A DNA stretch of 18,016 nucleotides from JAVBNO01 sp031551485 (GTDB taxonomy: Bacteria; Bacillota; Clostridia; Oscillospirales; Ruminococcaceae). How positions within the stretch are numbered: position 1 is the first letter of the stretch; every line of letters begins with the position of its first letter. Positions 1-6,165 of this stretch are shown in pieces. Under the pieces are notes generated by a model, which worked only from the letters and a program-made list of their open reading frames with translations, did no database searches and was not told the origin of the DNA. The stretch is taken from positions 1 through 18,016 of the forward strand of contig JAVBNO010000076.1 of assembly GCA_031551485.1 (NCBI GenBank), in the 5' to 3' direction. The translations under genes and the position numbers were made by a program.

Positions 1-565
1 CTGTTGTTTTGTCCCCTGTTCTTATTAGCGTTACTTTCCCGTCGGCATAGACAATCTTCTCGAAGTCAAAGGTGCGAAGCAGCTCAGGACTGAAGATCTC
101 ATCAACCATATGAGATTGCTGCACCGTATTTTCCGCCGCGCTGACCGGCAACCCGCAGATGCCGGAAACCGCGAGCAGGCACAAAAATGTTTTTCCACGC
201 CCTTTTTTGATAAGCCCGGCAGCTATGGCAAGTGCGATCAACGCGGAAACTGGCAGCAAAAGCGAGCCACCACCACGCCCAGTATTGGGGATATTTGATG
301 CTTTCTCGATCTCCGACGGTAATATCCATTTCTTTGGTTGAATCTGAACATCCAAAGTTACATCCACAAATTGATCGTTTGCATCCACGTTCAGGTTGCG
401 GCTCATAATAATGGGCTGCGCGAAATTGCCTTTTTGCTCGTAAATCGTCTCGCCTGTTCCGCCATGGTCGACACTTTCGATGACGACGCCTGCATCCGCA
501 AATGCTGTCATTAGCATCCAGTTGCTTGTTATCAATAATATGACGAATAACAATCCTTTTTTCAA
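1..565 (-). CDS. Exported protein with internal IPNTG-like sorting motif and hydrophobic hairpin (3' end outside window)
   Basis: Minus-strand frame open from a TTG start at 565 to the window edge (188 codons visible, no stop). The start is chosen because GGAGGG (574-579) lies 8 nt upstream and a signal peptide follows at once: Lys-Lys, then a hydrophobic run to about residue 22 ending in an Ala-Phe-Ala type cleavage site. Residues 25-90 look extracellular. IPNTG lies at residues 92-96, followed by a glycine-rich linker, a hydrophobic segment (about 101-119), a basic loop KKGRGK (120-125), a second hydrophobic segment (126-144) and at least 44 more polar residues. LPXTG-like motif plus hydrophobic stretch plus basic tail is the known layout of a sortase signal, but that signal normally ends the protein; here the chain continues. 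Family not recognised. It could also be a three-pass membrane protein whose IPNTG is chance. The sequence shows no frameshift across the junction. Confidence 0.72.
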   Translation of the reverse strand, partial: MKKGLLFVILLITSNWMLMTAFADAGVVIESVDHGGTGETIYEQKGNFAQPIIMSRNLNVDANDQFVDVTLDVQIQPKKWILPSEIEKASNIPNTGRGGGSLLLPVSALIALAIAAGLIKKGRGKTFLCLLAVSGICGLPVSAAENTVQQSHMVDEIFSPELLRTFDFEKIVYADGKVTLIRTGDKTT

Positions 566-651
566 GGCGTTTACCCTCCATGAAAGCACATTTTAGGGTT
601 ATTCTTTCCATGGAATATTTTTTTAGTCAGCAACGTAAAACGAAAAACATA

Positions 652-686
652 GGGAATCACTCTTACAATGCCGCAGAGTGATTCCC
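652..686. other. Perfect 11-bp inverted repeat with 13-nt loop
   Basis: GGGAATCACTC (652-662) pairs with GAGTGATTCCC (676-686). No T-run follows on either strand, so it is not a typical terminator. It lies about 90 nt upstream of the minus-strand gene start, where a protein-binding dyad is as likely as an RNA hairpin. Confidence 0.55.
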
Positions 687-705
687 GTAATGGTAATATT
701 CGCTT

Positions 706-830
706 GTCTGCGCCATAAACCTTTATTTATTGCGTGTTTTCGAGTTTATCGTTATGAACACTCGTACCAAACCAGTATAATCCGAACCATTCACGGCAGC
801 TAATCCCTGTCGGCGACGGGTTCGGATTAT
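706..830 (+). repeat. Intergenic repeat element, copy A1 (conserved tract plus hairpin)
   Basis: The tract 706-788 aligns with 7590-7670 with a few short gaps, at roughly three quarters identity by eye. Shared blocks include GTCT, CCTTTATT, CGAGTTT, ATGAACAC and ATCCGAACC. It ends in a hairpin whose outer arms are ATAATCCGAACC (777-788) and GGTTCGGATTAT (819-830), with further pairing inside. The homology to A2 continues just past the hairpin (ATTG-TTTAT). No plus-strand gene lies upstream to be terminated, so a plain terminator role does not explain this copy. Confidence 0.7.
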
Positions 831-852
831 TGCTTTATGGGGGATCAATTAA

Positions 853-877
853 GGGGGCAAGCGTAACGCTTGCCCTC
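853..877. promoter_or_regulatory. 11-bp hairpin/dyad overlapping a -35 box
   Basis: Arms 853-863 and 867-877 pair over 11 bp (one G-T) with a 3-nt loop, centred on 865. No T-run follows. The right arm contains TTGCCC (870-875), the likely -35 of the next gene, so this is better read as an operator or promoter-overlapping structure than a terminator. Confidence 0.45.
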
Positions 878-898
878 TTGGCGTTGACAGGATATAAT
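870..898 (+). promoter_or_regulatory. Sigma-70-type promoter for the TIKI/hydrolase pair
   Basis: TTGCCC (870-875), 17-nt spacer, perfect TATAAT (893-898). Predicted start near 905, leaving a leader of about 35 nt before the ATG at 941. A TTGACA at 884-889 has no -10 at a workable distance. Confidence 0.55.
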
Positions 899-940
899 AA
901 ACATAGGCGGATTAGGCTTGCGAAACAGTTTGGAGGAAAA

Positions 941-1789
941 ATGAAAAAGAAGCGGATTTTGATACTGATATGTGCCGCGATTGTGTTACTGGCCGGTATG
1001 GTGTACTACTTTCGATTCACTTATTCCGGCGAGAGTAAACTATATGATATTTTCGGTGGTAACAACCTTCATCTTACAGCCGGCAACAAGGAAATATATT
1101 GGTTTGATGTACGCCATTCAAACGACCCCAATGCCCCTATGTTCCAGCGCATAGAAACCGCTTTCACGGAATTTAACCCGGATTTGGTTCTGGTTGAAGG
1201 AGGGGCCAATACTTTCGAAGGCGACCGGGATACGGCCATCTATGAGGGTGAATCCACTTTCGCAACATATCTCGCAAAACAAAACGATACCCCGGTGGAA
1301 GACATAGAGCCGCCCTTTGACAAGCAAATAGAATATCTGCAATCAAAATACGATTCACAAGCGATTTTGGCCATGTACCTGATTCGGCAAATATCTTCGC
1401 AGCAATGGGCATCCGATAATTCCGAGTGGGATTTTGATGGGTATTTGCATAATGAGACACAATACCTTAAAGATCATGGATTAGATTATCAAAGCGAAAC
1501 ATTAGAGGATATCCTAAACACGGTTAATGCCTTTTTGCCGGAGCCTGTGAATGCCGACAACTGGCGGGATGTGGATAAGAGAAAAATGTCCTATGTTTTT
1601 GCTAGGGAAGGTGGCACTCTTTATCCCATATACAACGATGTTTACAATTTCAGAAACATCTGGTTAGTTGAGCTTATCAAAGAGAAGAAAGACTTATATG
1701 ATAGAATCTTCATCGTTATGGGTGGACAGCACCTTGTTGACACAAAAGAGCATCTGAATGAACTATATTCTAAATATAGGAGTTGCTAG
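941..1789 (+). CDS. Signal-anchored TIKI/TraB-GumN-like protein
   Basis: 282 aa from ATG 941. This start is preferred over in-frame upstream codons because GGAGG (932-936) sits just before it and a signal or anchor sequence follows (MKKKR, then a hydrophobic run to about residue 22). The body carries a conserved-looking early motif FDVRHSNDPNAP, then PDLVLVEGG, a Glu-Pro-Pro pair and, near the C terminus, IFIVMGGQHLVD. The His-containing first motif, the VLVEG strand and the Gly-Gly-x-His near the end fit the TIKI/TraB/ChaN/EreA-like superfamily, which includes metal-dependent peptidase-like proteins; the activity here is not known. It would act outside the membrane. The stop is 1 nt before the next gene's start, so the two are probably co-transcribed. 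Confidence 0.75.
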   Translation: MKKKRILILICAAIVLLAGMVYYFRFTYSGESKLYDIFGGNNLHLTAGNKEIYWFDVRHSNDPNAPMFQRIETAFTEFNPDLVLVEGGANTFEGDRDTAIYEGESTFATYLAKQNDTPVEDIEPPFDKQIEYLQSKYDSQAILAMYLIRQISSQQWASDNSEWDFDGYLHNETQYLKDHGLDYQSETLEDILNTVNAFLPEPVNADNWRDVDKRKMSYVFAREGGTLYPIYNDVYNFRNIWLVELIKEKKDLYDRIFIVMGGQHLVDTKEHLNELYSKYRSC

Positions 1790-1790
1790 A

Positions 1791-2717
1791 TTGATAAAAA
1801 CATGCGAATTTTTAGAGATTAATGGGAAAAAGCAGTATCTATCAATTAGGGCAAATGCTTCTGGTCTTCCTCTATTGTTATACTTGCACGGTGGGCCGGG
1901 AGATGCGGCGTTGCCATTGATGTTAAAGTACAGTTCCGCTTTAGAAAGCAAGTATACTGTTGTGGTATGGGAACAGAGGGGGGCGGGCAAATCCTATTAT
2001 CCTTTTTCCCAAGATGAAGCACCTACCATACAGACGTTTATAGATGATATGTATGTCCTTATACAATACCTGATAAAGCGGTTTCAGCAGGAAAAAGTGT
2101 TTTTGCTGGGCCATTCATGGGGCAGTGCGTTGGGGATGAGATTCATTCAGCAATATCCCAAACTGGTACATACCTACATTGGCTGCGGTCAGGTTGTTGA
2201 TATGCAGAAAGGCGCCCGGCACCAATACGAATATGTGGTATCGAAAAGCAAGGAATATGGAAAAGCGGGCATATTGGAACGCTTATCGAAAATTGACATA
2301 TCCTACACGCAGGATAACTGGCTGGACGATTTGTTGTTTGTGACAAGGCTAGTGGTAAAATACAAAGGGTCACTTTATGGCAAGGCAAACTATAATAAGC
2401 TTGTCAAGGATTTTATATTCTCACGGGGATTTGGGATAAAGGATTTGATTAACCGAGAAAAGGGTTCGCTGCAATCCATCAAGTATTTATGGCCGGAATT
2501 GATGGCCGTGAGCTTTTTGAGCGCAACGCAGTTTGAAGTCCCCATTGTATTGATTGAGGGCCGGCATGATCATCATGTATCATCAGCATTGGCAAAAGAA
2601 TATTACGACACAATAACGACAGAGAAGCGTTTTTATTGGATGGAACAGTCTTGCCATTTTCCACAATGGAGCGAACCGGAGCGGTTTAATCAAATTTTGC
2701 TGTCGCTTGTCAAGTGA
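1791..2717 (+). CDS. Alpha/beta hydrolase (S33-like, proline iminopeptidase type)
   Basis: 308 aa from a TTG at 1791, chosen because AGGAG (1778-1782) is 8 nt upstream; an ATG at 1758 is in frame but would overlap the previous gene and has no good Shine-Dalgarno site. Counting from the TTG: oxyanion motif HGGPG at 33-37, WEQRGAGKS at 60-68, nucleophile elbow GHSWG at 107-111 (Ser109), acid GRHD (Asp260) and catalytic His289 in SCHFP. All triad residues are present and the length is usual for the family. HGGPG plus WEQRG is typical of cytoplasmic S33 peptidases and related esterases. No signal peptide. The substrate cannot be told. It follows the TIKI-type gene with a 1-nt gap and ends before a clear terminator. 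Confidence 0.88.
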   Translation: MIKTCEFLEINGKKQYLSIRANASGLPLLLYLHGGPGDAALPLMLKYSSALESKYTVVVWEQRGAGKSYYPFSQDEAPTIQTFIDDMYVLIQYLIKRFQQEKVFLLGHSWGSALGMRFIQQYPKLVHTYIGCGQVVDMQKGARHQYEYVVSKSKEYGKAGILERLSKIDISYTQDNWLDDLLFVTRLVVKYKGSLYGKANYNKLVKDFIFSRGFGIKDLINREKGSLQSIKYLWPELMAVSFLSATQFEVPIVLIEGRHDHHVSSALAKEYYDTITTEKRFYWMEQSCHFPQWSEPERFNQILLSLVK

Positions 2718-2759
2718 ATATTTGCTTCGTCAGCTTTAGTGTCATACCCTCTGCTTAAA

Positions 2760-2800
2760 AACGCCGTAGATTTTCAAAACCTACGGCGTTGTCCTTTTTT
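2760..2800 (+). terminator. Intrinsic terminator of the TIKI/hydrolase unit
   Basis: AACGCCGTAG (2760-2769) pairs with CTACGGCGTT (2781-2790); the run CCTTTTTT follows. It starts 43 nt after the hydrolase stop. Confidence 0.85.
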
Positions 2801-2824
2801 GAGAAGAGTATGAGAAAAATTAGC

Positions 2825-2962
2825 TGTCTATCGACTAGCCGTAAACCATTGGTTTTGCCAGATTCCTTGAAAAGTCCTATCATTCTACTCCGGCCATGAC
2901 GATAGACCCCCGAAGGGTCATAACAACAAAAGCGGGCTGATAAAACAGCCCGCTTTTGTTGT
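2825..2962 (+). repeat. Intergenic repeat element, copy B1 (conserved tract plus 17-bp perfect hairpin)
   Basis: Begins GTCTAT (2825) and contains AAAGTCCTATCATTCTA (2871-2887), identical to part of copy B2, then CCGGCCATG. A perfect 17-bp hairpin ends it: arms 2923-2939 and 2946-2962, 6-nt loop, A-rich outside left and T-rich outside right, so it could terminate in both directions. It sits behind the hydrolase gene's own terminator, so it is not needed for that job. Hairpin sequence is unrelated to the other copies. Confidence 0.7.
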
Positions 2963-2992
2963 ATGGAAAAACTCATAATTGGAATAATTTTC

Positions 2993-3021
2993 TTGATATG
3001 TGGGGCTTTTTACATTATACT
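2993..3021 (+). promoter_or_regulatory. Sigma-70-type promoter for the MerR-family gene
   Basis: TTGATA (2993-2998), 17-nt spacer, TATACT (3016-3021); each box matches the consensus at 5 of 6 positions. Start expected near 3028, 31 nt past the upstream hairpin. Confidence 0.65.
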
Positions 3022-3030
3022 TTATATGGT

Positions 3031-3063
3031 TATTGAGATAGCCTATGTCGTATTATCTCAATA
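3031..3063. promoter_or_regulatory. Perfect 10-bp dyad, candidate operator
   Basis: TATTGAGATA (3031-3040) and TATCTCAATA (3054-3063) form an exact inverted repeat with 13 nt between arms, directly after the predicted transcription start and just before the MerR coding region. It may be an autoregulatory operator or a 5'-leader hairpin. The left arm also contains TTGAGA, a possible -35 for a long-spacer MerR-type promoter. Confidence 0.5.
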
Positions 3064-3064
3064 T

Positions 3065-3931
3065 ATGACAAATTCGCATTATTCATCATTGGTGGTGGCT
3101 GATATTTTTAAGATAGGTGAATTTTCCAAACTGACGCAGGTTTCTGTCCGTATGCTGCGGCATTATGATGAGACAGGGCTTTTAAAGCCTGCTTGTGTGG
3201 ATCAGTATACAGGTTACAGGCTATATGCACTTGATCAAATCCCGACAATTAACAAAATCGTTTTTCTCAGAGACACAGGCTTTCATGTAATTGAGATTGC
3301 TCAGGCGCTTGAAAAATGGGATACTGGCAATATGGTTGAGCTTTTGCATGATAAGTACAATCAGATTGAGGCATCCATTTCTTATGAAAAGAGTAGACTT
3401 GAAAAGATACAAAACGCGATCGACATTATTAACATCGGGAAAAAAGATATTAACTTTAATGTTACCGTCAAATCTGTTCCCAGTTATCAGGTGCTTTCGC
3501 TAAGAAGAATGATACCGGGTCATATCGATGAAGTTGGATTGTGGTCAGAGCTGATTGGATACGCAAAAGAGAATAATCTGAAACTTACCGCCGAATATGA
3601 TTTTGCGCTGTATCACGACGAGGAATACAAGGACAACGATGTCGATGTCGAGGTTTGTTTGGCCGTGGGCAGCGTGGGAGAAAGCAGAAACGGCTTCATT
3701 TACAAAAGCACCGAGGTCGCGCAAACCATGGCGTGCATCATGGTCTATGGGCAATATGAAAATATCACCGAAGCGTATTTATCTTTCGCTGAGTGGCTTT
3801 CAACCCACGAAGTTTTCATCATGAAAAACGAGCCTTTCAGAAGAGTGTGTCACAAAGGGTCGTGGAACGAAGCAGACAGCGCAAAATATCTGACCGAAAT
3901 TCAAATTCCGATTATTGAGAAACAGGCTTGA
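3065..3931 (+). CDS. MerR-family transcriptional regulator with GyrI-like effector domain
   Basis: 288 aa if started at ATG 3065. The winged-helix DNA-binding part begins FKIGEFSKLTQVSVRMLRHY (residues 15-34) and continues with the usual ETGLLKP and GYRLY motifs; a coiled-coil dimerisation helix follows (about 100-130), then a C-terminal GyrI/BmrR-like ligand domain (about 135-288) with the family's conserved Glu-rich strand. This layout is that of BmrR-type regulators that sense small, often toxic, molecules. The true start is uncertain: ATG 3065 has no clear Shine-Dalgarno site, and the family normally begins at the codon written here as ATT (3104), which has GGTGG just before it; GTG 3092 and 3095 are alternatives. 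No efflux pump gene is adjacent, so the target is unknown. A strong terminator follows. Confidence 0.88.
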   Translation: MTNSHYSSLVVADIFKIGEFSKLTQVSVRMLRHYDETGLLKPACVDQYTGYRLYALDQIPTINKIVFLRDTGFHVIEIAQALEKWDTGNMVELLHDKYNQIEASISYEKSRLEKIQNAIDIINIGKKDINFNVTVKSVPSYQVLSLRRMIPGHIDEVGLWSELIGYAKENNLKLTAEYDFALYHDEEYKDNDVDVEVCLAVGSVGESRNGFIYKSTEVAQTMACIMVYGQYENITEAYLSFAEWLSTHEVFIMKNEPFRRVCHKGSWNEADSAKYLTEIQIPIIEKQA

Positions 3932-3945
3932 CTCTCACATGATGT

Positions 3946-3986
3946 AAGGGTTTATGATGATATTATCATAAACCCTTTTTATTTTT
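3946..3986 (+). terminator. Intrinsic terminator after the MerR gene
   Basis: Perfect 13-bp stem (3946-3958 with 3965-3977), 6-nt loop, then TTT-A-TTTTT. It begins 14 nt after the stop codon. Confidence 0.88.
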
Positions 3987-4019
3987 GCGGTAAAACAAAA
4001 CTGACAGGGAGAGAAGCGT

Positions 4020-5576
4020 ATGGACGTCGTGCAGAGGATGGAAAACATCAAGGCCAAGTTTTTAATACTGAAAGCAAAAAAGAATGAGTACGCATTGGGC
4101 GATACGCTGACAGAACAACAGGTGCTGGAATTCGAAAAACGGAATCATCTGCGTCTGCCCGAGGATTATCGCTGGTTTATCATCCATATGGGCTATGGAG
4201 CAGGGCAACTAAAAAGCGGCTACAGGCTTGACCTGAATGCCGTAATCGACAATACATTCCCGCTGAGATACGGCGAAATGTATTCTTCCCAGCACTTTAT
4301 CAAGGAGGAGGACGGATATCTGCTAATAGATACCGCAGATGCGGTTACCTCTTACAGCAGTATCCTTATCGGACACATCGGAGCACTGCCCGTTAACCTT
4401 ATATTAAGAGGGGAAGCGGCCGGAACGCTATGGTCAATTGATTTTCTCTCGGATGAAAACGGGGCGTTTCCGTTTTCAAACCCGTATGAGCAGGGCAAAC
4501 CTATGACCTTTGCCGATTGGTATGAATATTGGCTTGATTGCGAGCTTGATGGAGAACAGCCGGATTACATAAGCTTTATCCGCATTGATGCGCTTACCCA
4601 TATGCCGATTCCACAGACGCGTGTTGACGCTTATATGGATAGCATATATTATGTGGAACCGAACGCGGATGCAGATGCGGACGAATCTGAGGATGACGAG
4701 GACAGCAAGACCGGCGGGGAAAAAAGCCTTGGCGATATCATGAAGGCCATTGTCGAGAAAATGACGAGCATGAAGTCTTATCGTGCCGAACCGTTCGACG
4801 AGACTATATATAATGGCGATATCGACAGCTTTATTGCCCAAAACGGCTTTGTTTATCATAGTATTTCGGCAATCGACAGACGCTTTTTGGCCCAGAACAA
4901 CCACATGTATTTCGAGTTGATGAACGAAATCGAAAAGCTTAAGAAAAAGAACAAAACCTTGTCGGGCTTTATGCTTTGGTTTCATCCTGTTTATGGCGGG
5001 CTGCAGGCGTGGGAAATGAAGCCGGACGGCACGCATCTTAAGGATTTGTTCATGCTTGGCGATTTTCATCTTTCAGACGTTATTGACACTTTCGAAAAAA
5101 ACAGCTGTGATGATGACGACGAGGATGAAGATGACGATTCTATAGATGAGGAGAGCTGCGCTGAGGACGACGCTGATGATTACGACGACGATGATTACGA
5201 CGACGATGACGATCTCTTTGGCGACAGCTATGAGGATATCATCACAGGCAACAATTATTACACGATGGTCGAGGCGGGATTCTCGCTGATCGCCTACACT
5301 TTGATGCGTATGCATAAGGACGGCGTGTTTGATGGGCTTGTCAAAGCGTATCCATTCTCGGTTTACGTCAATCTGGAGGATGAGGGCCAATACAAAGTGT
5401 TAACCCTGCTTGAGGAAAAAGGGCTTAGACCTAAGCCAAAGGCAGTTACAGGAATGTATAACCGCATGACTTCCAATGAGAAACTTGGGCTTAATCAGGC
5501 TCTTGTGGAAATGATAGACGGCGGGAATCCCGAAGCTTATCAAAAATGGCGCGAGGGACAGGGCATTGATTGCTGA
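4020..5576 (+). CDS. Large acidic SMI1/KNR4 (SUKH)-domain protein
   Basis: 518 aa from ATG 4020, with GGGAGAG a few bases upstream. The N-terminal part (about 25-185) reads as a SUKH domain: LTEQQVLEFEK, then LPEDYRWFIIHMGYGAG (the characteristic hydrophobic helix and Gly-rich turn), and a later FADWYEYWLD helix. Two strongly acidic linkers follow, about residues 213-232 (Asp-Ala repeats) and 364-406 (over 25 Asp/Glu). They separate a middle domain (about 240-360) and a C-terminal domain (about 407-518) that I do not recognise. No signal peptide or membrane segment, so cytoplasmic. SUKH proteins often act as immunity proteins in polymorphic toxin systems, but no toxin is adjacent and the family also contains non-immunity members. 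Much longer than a single SUKH domain (about 150 aa). Confidence 0.8.
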   Translation: MDVVQRMENIKAKFLILKAKKNEYALGDTLTEQQVLEFEKRNHLRLPEDYRWFIIHMGYGAGQLKSGYRLDLNAVIDNTFPLRYGEMYSSQHFIKEEDGYLLIDTADAVTSYSSILIGHIGALPVNLILRGEAAGTLWSIDFLSDENGAFPFSNPYEQGKPMTFADWYEYWLDCELDGEQPDYISFIRIDALTHMPIPQTRVDAYMDSIYYVEPNADADADESEDDEDSKTGGEKSLGDIMKAIVEKMTSMKSYRAEPFDETIYNGDIDSFIAQNGFVYHSISAIDRRFLAQNNHMYFELMNEIEKLKKKNKTLSGFMLWFHPVYGGLQAWEMKPDGTHLKDLFMLGDFHLSDVIDTFEKNSCDDDDEDEDDDSIDEESCAEDDADDYDDDDYDDDDDLFGDSYEDIITGNNYYTMVEAGFSLIAYTLMRMHKDGVFDGLVKAYPFSVYVNLEDEGQYKVLTLLEEKGLRPKPKAVTGMYNRMTSNEKLGLNQALVEMIDGGNPEAYQKWREGQGIDC

Positions 5577-5683
5577 GCGGCTTAAATTCATATGAGTGGT
5601 TTTCATTCCTTTGCAATAGCAGACACGGATTCTACACAAATATATTTTTTTGATCAATACTAGAAAAAAAGTTTTGTTTTACA

Positions 5684-5848
5684 ATGAATGGCGCATCGAT
5701 GATTGGATTTAATGGGGCTTATTGGGACAGTTTTAATTGCAATATCCGGTTAACTGTAGGCTGGGATATATGGAGCGGTCTTTTTATCTTTGCCCATTCG
5801 CTTGAGGGCAATGAATATGTGCCAACCGGGAAATATCCTTGCATGTAG
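5684..5848 (+). pseudogene. 54-codon ORF, possible remnant of a larger protein
   Basis: ATG 5684 to TAG 5846-5848. The product has protein-like composition with an aromatic-rich core (NGAYWDSFN, then RLTVGWDIWSGLFIFAHSLE and GNEYV), which reads like the C-terminal part of a globular protein rather than random translation. No Shine-Dalgarno site precedes it and the frame is closed at 5651 by TGA, so it is probably a decayed fragment; a short real gene is possible. Family not recognised. Confidence 0.3.
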
Positions 5849-5965
5849 ACGCAAACCCTAGATAATCATGGTTTTAAAAGCGAAGCCGCGTATTTTCGAA
5901 CTCACCTCCCAACCCACAAACCCCTACCGAAGTGATATTTTAGTGTAGATATTACTCGCCTGATT

Positions 5966-6083
5966 GTCTATCAAGCCTTTATTGATCGGGTTTTTTCAAA
6001 GTCCTATCATTCTATCCGCGCCATGTCTAACATTTATATAAAAAGGGACAGGCTGGCAAGTTGTCAGCCTGTCCCTTTTTATA
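5966..6083 (+). repeat. Intergenic repeat element, copy B2 (conserved tract plus 19-bp perfect hairpin)
   Basis: Begins GTCTAT (5966) and contains CCTTTATTG, as in A2, and AAAGTCCTATCATTCTA (5998-6014), identical to B1, followed by a CATG-containing spacer. The hairpin has a perfect 19-bp stem (6037-6055 with 6065-6083), with a few more pairs toward the loop. It is flanked by A-rich and T-rich sides and could terminate in both directions. Confidence 0.7.
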
Positions 6084-6090
6084 GTATAAT
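6061..6090 (+). promoter_or_regulatory. Promoter overlapping the B2 hairpin, ahead of the kinase gene
   Basis: TTGTCA (6061-6066, 5 of 6) lies in the loop and first bases of the hairpin's right arm; an 18-nt spacer leads to a perfect TATAAT (6085-6090) directly after the stem. Leader of about 70 nt to the ATG at 6166. Confidence 0.5.
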
Positions 6091-6165
6091 CAAAGCATGT
6101 AACTAAACGATGTTGATCGTCTATATTCCGTTTCTGTATGTGCCAAAAATAGCGGAGGGAATGAG

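Larger units (their letters stand above)
566..940. other. Divergent intergenic region, 375 nt
   Basis: Lies between the minus-strand exported protein and the plus-strand TIKI-type gene. It holds an 11-bp hairpin (652-686), one copy of the repeat/hairpin element (706-830), a second short hairpin (853-877) and the predicted promoter of the plus gene. I see no convincing ORF: the frames that cross it lack ribosome binding sites. Confidence 0.7.
2718..3064. other. Intergenic region, 347 nt
   Basis: Contains, in order, the hydrolase terminator, repeat element B1 with its perfect 17-bp hairpin, and the MerR-gene promoter with a downstream dyad. The frame open from the ATG at 2963 toward the MerR gene begins directly on the last base pair of the hairpin and has no ribosome binding site. 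Confidence 0.7.
5577..6165. other. Intergenic region, about 590 nt
   Basis: AT-rich between 5577 and 5950. It holds one small possible ORF (5684-5848), repeat element B2 with its long hairpin (5966-6083) and the promoter and ribosome binding site of the kinase gene (GGAGGG just before 6166). No clean terminator for the SUKH gene is seen before 5959; the conserved tract of B2 itself can fold at about 5959-5990 and is followed by six T. Confidence 0.65.

Noticed and set aside
102..611. 169-codon minus-strand ORF starting ATG at 611
   Set aside because: Arg/Cys-rich product with no ribosome binding site; it is a shadow of the real exported protein read from TTG 565 in another frame.
2963..3064. 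N-terminal membrane segment on the MerR-family protein
   Set aside because: The ATG at 2963 begins at the last base pair of a terminator-like hairpin, lacks a Shine-Dalgarno site and would put the promoter inside the gene.
4476..5069. 197-codon minus-strand ORF opposite the SUKH gene
   Set aside because: Reverse-frame shadow; the acidic codons of the real gene give the open reverse frame.
5959..5990. Separate terminator for the SUKH gene
   Set aside because: The weak stem with G-T pairs and six T falls inside the conserved tract of element B2, so I treat it as part of that element.
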